Assembly (NCBI RefSeq): GCF_003075525.1
Contig: NZ_QDDR01000003.1
Location: 1 to 64,000, forward strand
DNA: 64,000 bases
Direction of reading: 5' to 3'
Source: Pararhodobacter aggregans
Lineage (GTDB): Bacteria; Pseudomonadota; Alphaproteobacteria; Rhodobacterales; Rhodobacteraceae
Shown here: piece after piece, positions 52,847 to 61,118 of the stretch
How the letters are laid out: each line of letters opens with the position of its first letter
Numbering within the stretch: the stretch's first letter is position 1
Notes under the pieces: generated by a model
The model's input: the letters and a program-made list of their open reading frames with translations, nothing else
Told to the model about the DNA's origin: nothing
Databases searched by the model: none
Position numbers and translations under genes: made by a program

Positions 52847-54328
52847 TTACCGCAACCCGGCCAGCAGCGTCGCCGCCCAGAACAGCCCCGCCGACAGCGC
52901 CGAGGTGGCGGGCACGGTAATCACCCAGGCCGCCAGGATGGTCAGCATATGCGAGCGGCGCACGACCTTGCGGCGGGTGCGTTCCTCGACCGGCAGGGTC
53001 GAGAGGTCGCGGTTCTCCTTCAGGATCTTCTCGTGATACCATTCGCGGTAGAAGCCCACGCCGAAGATCCCGCCGATGGCGATATGGGTGGAGCTGACCG
53101 GCAGCCCCAGCCACGAGGCGATGATCACCACCACCGCCGCCGACAGCGCCACGCACCAGGCGCGCATGGCGTTGAGGCGCGTGATCTCGGACCCCACGAT
53201 GTTGATCAGCTTCGGCCCGAACAGCATCAGGCCCACCGACAGGCCGACGGCGCCGACGATCATCACCCAATAGGGGATCTGCACCCGGTCGCCCGAAGCC
53301 CCGTCCGAGACCGCATGCACGATGGCGGCCAGGGGCCCCACCGCATTCGCCACATCATTCGCGCCATGGGCGAAGGACAAAAGCGCCGCCGACAGCACCA
53401 GCGGGATGGCGAAAAGGCCCTTCAGGGCTTTCGTCCGGTTCTCCAGCCCGCGTGACTGGCGGGCGATCACCGGGCGCATGACCAAGGCCAGCGGCACGGC
53501 CACGGCCAGACCCACCAGCAACGATTCACCCAGCGACAGATGCACCAGCGCCTTCAGCCCCTTCAGCGCCATATAGGTGGCGAAGACCCCGCCCATGACG
53601 CCGATCAGGATCGGCACCCAGGTGCGGGCGGCGGCGATCTTGTCCTCTCGGTACAGAATCCGGTTATTCAGCAGCGCCAGGAACAGCGCCGCGATCACCC
53701 CGCCCATAACGGGCGAGATCACCCAGCTGGCGGCGATGGTGCCCATCACGCCCCAGTTGACCGCGCCGAACCCGGCTGCGGCGATGCCCGCGCCCATCAC
53801 CCCCCCGACGATGGAATGCGTGGTCGAGACCGGCGCGCCCATGGCGGTCGCGAGGTGGATCCAGAGCGCGCCCGCCAGCAGCGCCGCCATCATCGCCCAG
53901 ATGAAGATCTCGGGCGCAGCCACGCTTTCGGGCGCCACGATCCCGCGCGACACGGTGGAGACGACATCGCCCCCGGCCAGCAGCGCCCCCGCGGTTTCGC
54001 ACAGCGCCGCGATGACCAGCGCGCCGCCCAGCGTCACGGCCCGCGCGCCCACCGCCGGGCCCATGTTGTTGGCCACGTCATTGGCGCCGATGTTCAGCGC
54101 CATATAGGCGCCGATGGCGGCGGCCAGCACCACCACCCAGGTCCCGGCGCCGCCCCCCATGATGGTGACGGCGGCCAGACCGGCGATGACGATGAAGACC
54201 AGCGCGATCCCCGGCGCGACCAGCGGACGCGAGGTGAACAGCGTCGCCTGTTCCAGCAGGCCGATACGGCCGAGGTCCTTGTCGAGGGTCTTGATGGCCT
54301 TGGCGTTCGGGTCGGCAGGCGAGGTCAT
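52847..54328 (-). CDS. PiT-family inorganic phosphate transporter
   Basis: A 493-residue transporter with about eleven helices and the two duplicated PiT signatures. The first is YMALNIGANDVANNMGPAVG and the second SFAHGANDVANAVGPLAAIV. VSTTHSIVGGVMGAGIAAAG and PVSSTHIAIGGIFGVGFYRE flank them. It imports phosphate by cation symport. The ATG at 54328 follows GGAG and precedes the MTSPADPN start; the leading residues upstream are not conserved. A phosphate-specific PhoU-like partner is not adjacent. Confidence 0.93.
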   Translation of the reverse strand: MTSPADPNAKAIKTLDKDLGRIGLLEQATLFTSRPLVAPGIALVFIVIAGLAAVTIMGGGAGTWVVVLAAAIGAYMALNIGANDVANNMGPAVGARAVTLGGALVIAALCETAGALLAGGDVVSTVSRGIVAPESVAAPEIFIWAMMAALLAGALWIHLATAMGAPVSTTHSIVGGVMGAGIAAAGFGAVNWGVMGTIAASWVISPVMGGVIAALFLALLNNRILYREDKIAAARTWVPILIGVMGGVFATYMALKGLKALVHLSLGESLLVGLAVAVPLALVMRPVIARQSRGLENRTKALKGLFAIPLVLSAALLSFAHGANDVANAVGPLAAIVHAVSDGASGDRVQIPYWVMIVGAVGLSVGLMLFGPKLINIVGSEITRLNAMRAWCVALSAAVVVIIASWLGLPVSSTHIAIGGIFGVGFYREWYHEKILKENRDLSTLPVEERTRRKVVRRSHMLTILAAWVITVPATSALSAGLFWAATLLAGLR

Positions 54329-54400
54329 GCGGGCTCCGGGGAGTGTCACAGAACTGTTACAGCCCCCTAACGCGGCATGGGCACGATCACAACCGGGAAG

Positions 54401-54928
54401 TCAGGCCAGCGCGCGGATCACCGCCTTCAGTTCCGGCTCTTCCACCGCTTTCGCGGCCTCGTTCACCCGCATCCAGCTGCGGCGGCGGCGGGCCCTTTCC
54501 GGGTATTCCTCGGCCAGCGTGGTCACGTCGATGCGGTAGACCGAGCAGCGGCAGGTGACGGGAATCCCGCCCTTGACGGTCTTCTGGTAGCCATAGCTGC
54601 CGACCGGGTATTCATCGACCGCACCCTGCACGCCCGCTTCTTCCCAGGCCTCCTGCAGGGCGGCCTGGGCCAGCGACTTGCCCTCCATCGGCCAGCCCTT
54701 CGGCACGATCCAGCGCTTCGAATCGAGGCTGGTCACCAGCAGCACCTCGGGGCCCTTCTTGCCCTGCCGCACGCACAAGGCCGCCGTCTGAACGAATTCA
54801 GGGCGCTTGAACACCGGTTCGACAAAGTTGCGAAAGGCCGCCAGGGCGGTCTGTTTCATGCGGTTCTGCTCGACCTCAGGGGCTGCCCCGCTGCGGGGCG
54901 GCTCGTTTTGCGGTTTGGACTTATCCAC
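54401..54928 (-). CDS. NUDIX hydrolase
   Basis: A 175-residue pyrophosphohydrolase resembling DIPP-type NUDIX proteins. The box is GWPMEGKSLAQAALQEAWEE followed by AGV; the usual Arg of REUxEE is Gln in LQEAWEE. Substrates of relatives are diphosphoinositol or dinucleoside polyphosphates; here unknown. The start is GTG 54928, or ATG 54859 where conserved sequence begins (MKQTALAAFRNFV). It lies nine bases after arfB on the same strand, so the two are probably co-transcribed. Confidence 0.85.
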   Translation of the reverse strand: MDKSKPQNEPPRSGAAPEVEQNRMKQTALAAFRNFVEPVFKRPEFVQTAALCVRQGKKGPEVLLVTSLDSKRWIVPKGWPMEGKSLAQAALQEAWEEAGVQGAVDEYPVGSYGYQKTVKGGIPVTCRCSVYRIDVTTLAEEYPERARRRRSWMRVNEAAKAVEEPELKAVIRALA

Positions 54929-54937
54929 AGACTGGGC

Positions 54938-55363
54938 TCAGTTTTCCGGGTCGTCAACAGCACCGCGCAGGGATTTGACCGATCCTCTGCGAGTTTTCGC
55001 ATCCATGCGGCGTTGCTGGCTACCATAGGTGGGTTTCGTGGCAATCCGGCGACGGGGGGCGACCAGCGCCTGGCGGATCAGGTCGGTCAGACGCTCGCGG
55101 GCGATCTCGCGGTTGCGGGCCTGGCTGCGGGTCTCGTCCACCTGCAGGACCAGCGCCCCCTCCAGCGTCCAGCGCCGTCCGGCCAGCCGCTTGAGCCGCG
55201 CCTTGACGGCGGGTGCCAGCGCGGGCGAGCGCTCGGCCTCGAATCGCAATTCGACAGCCGAAGAGACCTTGTTGACGTTCTGCCCGCCGGGCCCCGAAGC
55301 GCGCATGAAGCTCTCGCTCAGTTCCCAGTCCTGGATGACAATCTGATCGGTGACGTACAGCAT
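54938..55363 (-). CDS. arfB: Peptidyl-tRNA hydrolase ArfB (YaeJ), alternative ribosome rescue
   Basis: A 141-residue release-factor-like protein. The catalytic GGQ is in MRASGPGGQNVNKVSSAVEL. The basic C-terminal tail (RRRIATKPTYGSQQRRMDAK and TRRG) enters the empty mRNA channel of stalled ribosomes. It hydrolyses peptidyl-tRNA on non-stop ribosomes. The ATG is preceded by only a weak ribosome-binding site. It lies downstream of, and on the same strand as, the 18-codon ORF at 55495, with a hairpin between them. Confidence 0.94.
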   Translation of the reverse strand: MLYVTDQIVIQDWELSESFMRASGPGGQNVNKVSSAVELRFEAERSPALAPAVKARLKRLAGRRWTLEGALVLQVDETRSQARNREIARERLTDLIRQALVAPRRRIATKPTYGSQQRRMDAKTRRGSVKSLRGAVDDPEN

Positions 55364-55397
55364 GGATCTTGAAATAGGGTTCGCAGCGCCAATCGAA

Positions 55398-55425
55398 AGG
55401 GCCGCCCGGCTATTCGAGCGGCCCT
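55398..55425 (-). terminator. Hairpin upstream of arfB, possible terminator
   Basis: On the minus strand: AGGGCCGC, a twelve-base loop, GCGGCCCT, then TTTCG. It lies 70 bases after the 18-codon ORF and 35 bases before arfB. It could end the small transcript, or act as an attenuator in front of arfB. Confidence 0.6.
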
Positions 55426-55478
55426 CACGAGCTTCAGGAGATGGAGCCGGTTAGAAACAGGCCCAATCAGGATATTAC

Positions 55479-55500
55479 AGCCGACGGGCTGCCGTCAGCT
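55479..55500 (-). other. Hairpin containing the stop codon of the 18-codon ORF
   Basis: On the minus strand AGCTGACGG-CAGC-CCGTCGGCT forms a nine-base-pair stem with one U-G pair. The TGA stop is in the 5' arm. No U-tract follows, so it is not a standard terminator. Confidence 0.55.
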
Positions 55501-55551
55501 GGCCGTCCTCCTGACTGTCCCGACACCTCTCTCCAATATCACTCTCGACAC
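55495..55551 (-). CDS. 18-codon ORF with an extended anti-16S ribosome-binding site
   Basis: GTG at 55551 starts an 18-residue peptide, MSRVILERGVGTVRRTAS, ending in TGA. It is preceded by AAAGGAGGTGGTCC (55553-55566), the strongest ribosome-binding site in the window, with eight bases between GGAGG and GTG. The segment GAAAGGAGGTGGTCC can pair with 15 consecutive bases of a standard 16S rRNA 3' tail with a single G-U pair. The region is less GC-rich than its surroundings, and a TTGACA box lies at 55611-55616. Two hairpins follow. I recognise no family. It may be a small protein, a leader peptide for arfB, or a ribosome-binding RNA. Confidence 0.5.
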   Translation of the reverse strand: MSRVILERGVGTVRRTAS

Positions 55552-55610
55552 TGGACCACCTCCTTTCGCTGGGTTGAACCGTAAGGCGATGGTGGCATGT
55601 ATGTTGTATT

Positions 55611-55616
55611 TGTCAA
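55611..55616 (-). promoter_or_regulatory. TTGACA -35-like box upstream of the 18-codon ORF
   Basis: TTGACA on the minus strand, 60 bases before the GTG start and seven bases after the stop of the queuosine transporter gene. No good -10 hexamer is found at 16-18 bases spacing (ACCATC), so the assignment is tentative. Confidence 0.35.
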
Positions 55617-55622
55617 AGGCTT

Positions 55623-56258
55623 TTACGCCATCCTTTGGGTCAATTTCGCAACGATGAGCCGGAAGGGCAACAATGCCACCATGGCCAGCGCCAATTTGAC
55701 CATCCAGTCGGCAAGCGCGAGAGAAACCCACAAAGGTGTCATCGGACCGACACCCAGCACTGGCAAAATCTCCTGCGCCCAACTAACATCCGCCGCCGGA
55801 TCGACCCAGGCCATGGTCGCCGAGAAGGCGGTCGAGAAGAAGATCAGCGTATCGAGCGAGGCGCCGATCAGGGTCGAGATCAGCGGCGCTTTCCACCACG
55901 CCCCGCCACGGACCGCGTTGAAGACGCCGATATCGACCATCTGCGCCACGAGGAACGCGGCGCCCGAGCCCAGCGCGATGCGCAGGGTGACGGCGGGGTA
56001 GGCGTAGCCGTCGCCCTGGATCATGATCTGCGTGCCGATCAGCGAGCAGGCGACCCCCACGGCGAAACCGGCCCAGACGACGCGGCGCGCGGCCTGCGGT
56101 CCGTAGACGCGGTTCATCACATCGGTGACGAGGAAGGCGAAGGGATAGGTCAGCGCCCCCCAGGTGAGCCAGTCACCCAGAAGGAATTGCACAAGGATAT
56201 TCGAGGCCACGACGATGGCGGCCATGGCAAGGATGCCGGGCAGGTAGAGGCGGGTCAT
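55623..56258 (-). CDS. Queuosine-precursor transporter (YhhQ/VUT family)
   Basis: A 211-residue membrane protein with six predicted helices. It has ILVQFLLGDWLTWGALTYPF, AFLVTDVMNRVYGPQAARRV and SLDTLIFFSTAFSATMAWV, which identify the VUT/QPTR family that imports preQ0/preQ1. The ATG at 56258 begins the conserved sequence; about 50 non-conserved residues upstream are ignored. No preQ1 riboswitch is visible in the leader. It is divergent from the 1132-residue protein gene. Confidence 0.9.
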   Translation of the reverse strand: MTRLYLPGILAMAAIVVASNILVQFLLGDWLTWGALTYPFAFLVTDVMNRVYGPQAARRVVWAGFAVGVACSLIGTQIMIQGDGYAYPAVTLRIALGSGAAFLVAQMVDIGVFNAVRGGAWWKAPLISTLIGASLDTLIFFSTAFSATMAWVDPAADVSWAQEILPVLGVGPMTPLWVSLALADWMVKLALAMVALLPFRLIVAKLTQRMA

Positions 56259-56485
56259 GTTCTGAAACCGTTTTGACAAGGTGGTCGGGGACTTGGCCGC
56301 GCCTCCGGTCCGTTCAGGCGGGCCGTTCGGGCCGGGCGGGCGACGCGCCCCTCTACGCCCGCGCGCCCAACAAATCAAGGGAGGGATGAAGAGGTCGTGA
56401 TCCGCCAGCGCCACGAGAGGCTTTGATTGCGGGGAAGGAGTGCTATCGTACCCGGTAATTGACCGATCCTCCGGGGAAAATATTC

Positions 56486-59400
56486 ATGACTGCCTTTTCG
56501 CTTCGCGGCTCGACCGCGCTCGTCGCGCTTTCGGTGTCTCTGACCATCGCCGTTCCGTTCACCGCCGTCGGGCAATCCTCGCCCGAGGTCACGGCGCCCG
56601 AGGCGCCCATACCCGAGATCGTCGCGCCGCAGGTCGCCGAACCGGCGATCGCGGCCCCGGCAGCCCCGGCTGCCCCGGCTGCCGAGGCCCCCTGGCAAAC
56701 CGTCACCCGGCTGGGCCTCCGCTTCGAGGTTCCGCCCGGCGCCGTGCTCCCCGACGCCGCCGAAGGCCTGCGCGAAGCCGCCGTCTCGACCATCGGCGCC
56801 AACGGGGTGGGCGCGCGGATGGGGATCCGTCTGCTGGATACCGCCGAACGCGAGAGCATGCCGGCACCGGATGCGCCCGAGATGGCGGCGTTCCTGTCCG
56901 ACCTGTCCGGCGTGCCGGTGACCGCGACCGGGGTCGAGATGACCCTGGGCACGTGGCGGCTCATCGCCTATGGCGGCAGCGGGGCGATCCCGGCCTCGGG
57001 CGGCGGCACGCTCGACGCGCGGATGCTCTATCTGATCTCCGCCGAGCCCGACGCGAACGGCCAAGCGCTGATGGTCGCGGTGTTCAGCGCGGGCCTCGGC
57101 GATGGCGTCGCGGCCGAGCTGGAGGCGCATTTCATCGGCTCGCTCGCCCCGGCCGATGACATGCCCGGGGCCGAAGCCGAGGAGCCCGAAGCGGCCACTG
57201 CCACGGCGCCCGAGCCCCCGGCAGCAAGCGCCGAGGCCGACCCGACCGCGCCGCTGCTGGCCGCGGTCGAGGCGATGCCCCTGCCCGCCCGGGTCACCCC
57301 CGAGGGCTGGGAACGTCACAGCGCCTTCGGTCTTTCCGTCGCCGCCCCGGCCGAGGCCGAGATGACCGACCGCAGCAACCGGCGGAACCCCGAAGTCTCG
57401 TTCAGGCTGCGGCCCGACGGTTCCGGGACCGAGCTGCGGATCGCGTTGGCGGCAATGAGCGCCGAGGAACTCTCGGCCCTCGGCATCGCCCCCGGAACCC
57501 CCGGTTTCCTCGAGATGATCGCCCAGGGCGCCGGGATCCCGACCGCCGAAAGCCCGCGCCGCATTCTGGTCGGCGACCGGGGGATGGTGATTTATGTCGG
57601 CATGGGCCTGCGCGAGCGACAGCCGAATCGGGGCGAGTATGAGCACACCCTCTCCCTGATCGCCGAGGAACCCGACGCCGAGGGCAATTACGCCGTGGTC
57701 GGCGCCACCGCCCGCGGCTATGCCCCGGATGAGGCCGAAACGCTGGTCAATCAGGTGATCGCCTCGGTCGCGCCCGAGATCGTCGAGGCTGCTCCGGCCA
57801 CGACCGAGACCCCGCCCGAGACCGGCCCCGCCACCGAAGACGCCACCGATGACACCACGTCGGGCTTTGACGCCATCGCCGCGGCGCTGCCTGCCCCTTC
57901 GGGCACGATGCCCGAAGGCTGGGACGCGGTCGAGGCGATGGGCGTGCGCATGGCGGTGCCGCCCGGCCTCGATGTCGAGGCCGACCCCGAGGGCCGCGGC
58001 CTCGACATCGGCGGCCGCGACGAGGCGGCGCGGACCGAGATCGAGATGGGCGGCGTGCTGGCGGCGCCCGACCGGCTTGCGCCCTTCGACGGCCCGCCCG
58101 GCAGCCCCCGTTTCGCTGAGGGTCTGGCGCGATGGGCCCGGGTCGAGGTCCGCGATTCCGGGCGTGAACTGCCCCTCGGCGGGCGGTCGATGCGGCTTTA
58201 CATCGCCTCGGGCGAGCAGGAGGAAACCCCGCAGCTGGGCGGCCGGGTGACCGGCTTCTATCTGGTGTCGATGCAGCCCGATGCGGCGGGCGACACGCTG
58301 ATCCTGGGCGGTGCCTTCCGCGGCTATGCCGAGGCCGATGCCGTGGCGCTGATCGGCCAGATCGTCGCCAGCCTCGGCGATGCCGCCCCGTCCGCGGCGC
58401 CGGTGGCAGTTGCGGTGGCGGAAACCCCGATCCTGCCCGGGTTTGCCGCGATCCGGCTACCGGCGGGTGTCACCGTCTTGCAGGAGGACCGCAACGAACG
58501 GTCGGCCGACCTGTTCCTTGGCGAGGCGGGCGCCCCGCCGCAGACCCGCCTCAATGCCGGGCGCCTGATGGGCCGCCCGCTGGAGCGCCAGCTCGACCGC
58601 ATGCTGCACGAGGTCGATGCGCTGACCGAGGCCGAGATCGGCGGCATGCCGGTCTGGGTGATCCACGGCACCGCCACCCATTCGCTCGAGGACCGGCCGG
58701 CCGATGCCGCCGCCCGGATCCCCGCGCAACTCGTCGTGCCGCAGCTCTGCGAGGAGGGCGCGCCGGTCTATCTGCTGGGCATCCTCGGCGCTCCGGGGGA
58801 TGAGGCGCGGATTGACGCGATGCTGCCGCAGCTGGTGCTGCAGCGGCCCGAAGGGGCCGGGGAATGCCCGCCCTCGGTCATGGACGGGGTCCGCGCGATG
58901 ATCGCCGCCGATACCGGGACCTCGGGCACCGGGGCCGCGCCGATCACCCTGCCGCAATCGCCTGCGGTGCCCGAGGGCTGGGCGCGGCACAGCCGCTTCG
59001 GCCTGACCTTCGCCGCGCCCGCGGAGATGGAGATGCGCCGCGAGCGGCTTCTGGCCGACCGGATGGAATACTGGCTGCAGGCGCGCGACGGCGCGGGTGA
59101 GGTCAGCGAGGAAATCTCGCTGCGCATCTTCACCCCGACATCGCTCGGCGACATGCCGCTGCAGACCCCCGACCAGCCGGGCTTTGCGGCGATGCTGTCG
59201 GGCTTCGGCGAGATCACCGTGGCCGAAAGTGGCGAACGGATGGTGCTGGGGGATGTGACGCTGCGCGCCTTCCGGGGCGACAGCAACATCGACGGGCGCC
59301 TCGTGCGGCTGCTTTATCTGATCGCCGAGGCGCCTTCGGCCAACGGGCTCAGCCCCTGGCTGGTGGTACGTTCGGCCGGGCAGACCTCGGATGCCGCCCT

Positions 59401-59884
59401 CGGCTTCGAACGGGACGTTCTGGCCAGCCTCAGCGGCAGCCCCGAGATCCCGCCGCAGACCGAGGAACCTGCGCCGGACCGCACCCCGCCCACGGCCGAG
59501 CCGCCGCGGACCCAGTCCCCGGTCGCCTCGACCGCCAGCCCCGAGGCGCAGGCCTTCCAGGCCGCGCGGACCGATGGCAGCACCGAGGCGCTGCTGGCCT
59601 ATCTCGCCGCCTATCCGCGCGGGCTGCATTCGGGCGATGCGCGGACGATGCTGCGGGAACGCGGTATCGTGCCGCCGGACGAACGCCGCCCGATAGCGCC
59701 CGTGACCGACCCCGAGGCGATGGATTGGCAGCGCGCGCTGGACGAGGCGCGGATGGAGGGATTCTGGACCTATCTGAAGATGTGGCCGCAGGGGCTGCAT
59801 GCGGACGAGGCCCGCGCCCGGCTCGATCAGCTGCGCCCGCCCGCGCCGGTGCCCTATGCGCCTTCGCCGCGGCCGATGAAGTAA
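56486..59884 (+). CDS. 1132-residue secreted multidomain protein of unknown function
   Basis: A long exported protein; the signal peptide spans about residues 1-33 and ends FTAVGQS. An acidic Pro/Ala linker is followed by five related domains of 150-175 residues, starting near 68, 265, 460, 639 and 817. Shared features are an opening PEGW-xx-H/D-xx-FGL-x-x-A-x-P motif (clear in domains 2, 3 and 5) and a closing LYLIAE/LYLISAEP-x-A-x-G strand. A short DVLASL/QVIASV helix comes last in each. Domain 4 is the most diverged and has Cys residues. The C-terminus carries two helical repeats (ALLAYLAAYPRGLHSGDART; GFWTYLKMWPQGLHADEARA) like those at the ends of some caspase-like proteins. No enzyme motif seen. 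The TTG at 56459 is rejected as start. Confidence 0.75.
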   Translation: MTAFSLRGSTALVALSVSLTIAVPFTAVGQSSPEVTAPEAPIPEIVAPQVAEPAIAAPAAPAAPAAEAPWQTVTRLGLRFEVPPGAVLPDAAEGLREAAVSTIGANGVGARMGIRLLDTAERESMPAPDAPEMAAFLSDLSGVPVTATGVEMTLGTWRLIAYGGSGAIPASGGGTLDARMLYLISAEPDANGQALMVAVFSAGLGDGVAAELEAHFIGSLAPADDMPGAEAEEPEAATATAPEPPAASAEADPTAPLLAAVEAMPLPARVTPEGWERHSAFGLSVAAPAEAEMTDRSNRRNPEVSFRLRPDGSGTELRIALAAMSAEELSALGIAPGTPGFLEMIAQGAGIPTAESPRRILVGDRGMVIYVGMGLRERQPNRGEYEHTLSLIAEEPDAEGNYAVVGATARGYAPDEAETLVNQVIASVAPEIVEAAPATTETPPETGPATEDATDDTTSGFDAIAAALPAPSGTMPEGWDAVEAMGVRMAVPPGLDVEADPEGRGLDIGGRDEAARTEIEMGGVLAAPDRLAPFDGPPGSPRFAEGLARWARVEVRDSGRELPLGGRSMRLYIASGEQEETPQLGGRVTGFYLVSMQPDAAGDTLILGGAFRGYAEADAVALIGQIVASLGDAAPSAAPVAVAVAETPILPGFAAIRLPAGVTVLQEDRNERSADLFLGEAGAPPQTRLNAGRLMGRPLERQLDRMLHEVDALTEAEIGGMPVWVIHGTATHSLEDRPADAAARIPAQLVVPQLCEEGAPVYLLGILGAPGDEARIDAMLPQLVLQRPEGAGECPPSVMDGVRAMIAADTGTSGTGAAPITLPQSPAVPEGWARHSRFGLTFAAPAEMEMRRERLLADRMEYWLQARDGAGEVSEEISLRIFTPTSLGDMPLQTPDQPGFAAMLSGFGEITVAESGERMVLGDVTLRAFRGDSNIDGRLVRLLYLIAEAPSANGLSPWLVVRSAGQTSDAALGFERDVLASLSGSPEIPPQTEEPAPDRTPPTAEPPRTQSPVASTASPEAQAFQAARTDGSTEALLAYLAAYPRGLHSGDARTMLRERGIVPPDERRPIAPVTDPEAMDWQRALDEARMEGFWTYLKMWPQGLHADEARARLDQLRPPAPVPYAPSPRPMK

Positions 59885-59900
59885 GCGGGACGCGGGACTT

Positions 59901-59928
59901 GTAGGATGGGCAATATTGCCCATCCTAC
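59901..59928. repeat. GTAG palindrome, type A, copy 3
   Basis: The third identical 28-bp palindrome. It lies between the convergent stops of the 1132-residue protein gene and fpr, 17 bases after one and ten bases after the other. Confidence 0.8.
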
Positions 59929-59937
59929 GGAAACGCC

Positions 59938-60744
59938 TCAGACGCCGTCGCCGACGAAGGCCTTCTCGATCACGTAATCGGCGGGGGCGGAATTCGAGCC
60001 CTCTTCCAGCCCGAAGCCTTCCAGCACCGCCGCCACATCCTTGTTGAACGCCAGCGAGCCGCAGACCATCGCCCGGTCCCGCACCGGATCGAGCGGCCCT
60101 TCGAGCCCCAGATCGGCAAAGACTTTGCCCGAGGTCAGGTTGTCGGTGATCCGGCCCATGAACGGGCCCTGTTCTCGGGTCGTTGTCGGGTAGTACTGCA
60201 GCTTGTCGCCGATCAGTTCGCCGATCACGGGATCGTCGCGCAGATCCGCCACCAGCTGCCGCCCGTATTCCAGCTCTCCGGCCTCGCGGCAGGTGTGCAT
60301 CATCACCACGCTGTCGTATTTCTCCCAGGTCTCGGGCTCGCGCAGCAGCGAGGCGAAGGGGGCGAACCCCGTCCCCGTGGCCAGGAACCACAACCGCTTG
60401 CCGGGTTTCAGCGCGTCATGCACCAGCGTGCCCACCGGTTTGGGGCGCAGGATGATCGGCTGGCCGACCTCGATATGTTGCAAGCGCGAGGTCAGCGGCC
60501 CGTCCGGCACCTTGATCGAATAGAATTCCAGCTCCTCGTCCCAAGCGGGCGAGGCGATGGAATAGGCCCGCAGGATCGGCTTGCCGTTGTCACCGGCCAG
60601 CCCGATCATCACGAATTCCCCCGACCGGAACCGCAGGCTCTGCGGCCGCGTCACCCGGAAGGAAAACAGCCGGTCGGTCCAGTGGGTGACCTGGGTGACG
60701 GTCTGAAGATCGGGGTTCACCTTCAGCGATACGGGGGCGTTCAT
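59938..60744 (-). CDS. fpr: Ferredoxin/flavodoxin--NADP+ reductase
   Basis: A 268-residue FAD enzyme. FAD binding is by RAYSIASPAWDEELEFYSIK, and the NADPH side by RLWFLATGTGFAPFASLLRE and MVCGSLAFNKDVAAVLEGFG. It moves electrons between NADPH and ferredoxin or flavodoxin, here likely reducing the carrier used by sulfite reductase. The ATG at 60744 overlaps the DUF934 stop (ATGA). It is the last gene of the sulfur operon. The ending VIEKAFVGDGV is typical of alphaproteobacterial Fpr. Confidence 0.95.
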   Translation of the reverse strand: MNAPVSLKVNPDLQTVTQVTHWTDRLFSFRVTRPQSLRFRSGEFVMIGLAGDNGKPILRAYSIASPAWDEELEFYSIKVPDGPLTSRLQHIEVGQPIILRPKPVGTLVHDALKPGKRLWFLATGTGFAPFASLLREPETWEKYDSVVMMHTCREAGELEYGRQLVADLRDDPVIGELIGDKLQYYPTTTREQGPFMGRITDNLTSGKVFADLGLEGPLDPVRDRAMVCGSLAFNKDVAAVLEGFGLEEGSNSAPADYVIEKAFVGDGV

Positions 60745-61118
60745 GCGGTCCTCCGCAGCCGGGCGCGGTAATCGTTGGCCTGCCAGGCGGCGCGGGACAG
60801 CCATTGCGCTTCGGGTTGGCGCTCGGCCAGATCCTCGTCGATCTCGACCTCGTCGAACCCGGCGCGGCGGGCCATGGCGTATTGGTCGGCGATCACATGG
60901 CCCGCGGCACGCAGGCGCCCGGTGAAGCCGGCGCGCCGCAGACGCGCGGCCAGCGTGAAGCCGCGCCCGTCCGAGAACGCCGGGAAGCTCACGCGGATCG
61001 CCGTCACGCCGTCGATCTGCGTCTCGACCGCGGCGATATCCACATCGGGGGCGAGGTCGAACCAGTCGCCGTTATGGGTTTCGGGCTGAAAGCCCTGGTC
61101 GGTGACGATCACGCTCAT
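60741..61118 (-). CDS. DUF934 protein of the sulfite-reduction cluster
   Basis: A 125-residue protein with the DUF934 pattern: SVIVTDQGFQPETH near the start, the conserved IRVSFPAFSDGRGFTLAARL and RRAGFTGRLRAAGHVIADQY, then VEIDEDLAERQPEAQWL. It always sits beside cysI/cysH in proteobacteria and is believed to aid sulfite reduction, but the reaction is not known. ATG at 61118 overlaps cysH by ATGA. Overlap also at the other end with fpr. Confidence 0.9.
   Translation of the reverse strand: MSVIVTDQGFQPETHNGDWFDLAPDVDIAAVETQIDGVTAIRVSFPAFSDGRGFTLAARLRRAGFTGRLRAAGHVIADQYAMARRAGFDEVEIDEDLAERQPEAQWLSRAAWQANDYRARLRRTA

Noticed and set aside
54921-54929. Perfect DnaA box TTATCCACA
   Set aside because: It overlaps the possible GTG-GAT-AAG start of the NUDIX gene, is solitary, and has no AT-rich unwinding region or dnaA/dnaN/parAB neighbours. 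One 9-mer is expected occasionally by chance.
55495-55782. A 95-codon minus-strand frame ending with the same 18 residues as the small ORF
   Set aside because: Most of it runs antisense-like within the 3' part of the queuosine transporter gene in another frame. Only the last 18 codons have their own ribosome-binding site, so I annotate those alone.
56259-56440. preQ1 riboswitch in front of the queuosine-precursor transporter
   Set aside because: The leader on the minus strand is GC-rich and lacks the short AU-rich pseudoknot features of preQ1 classes.
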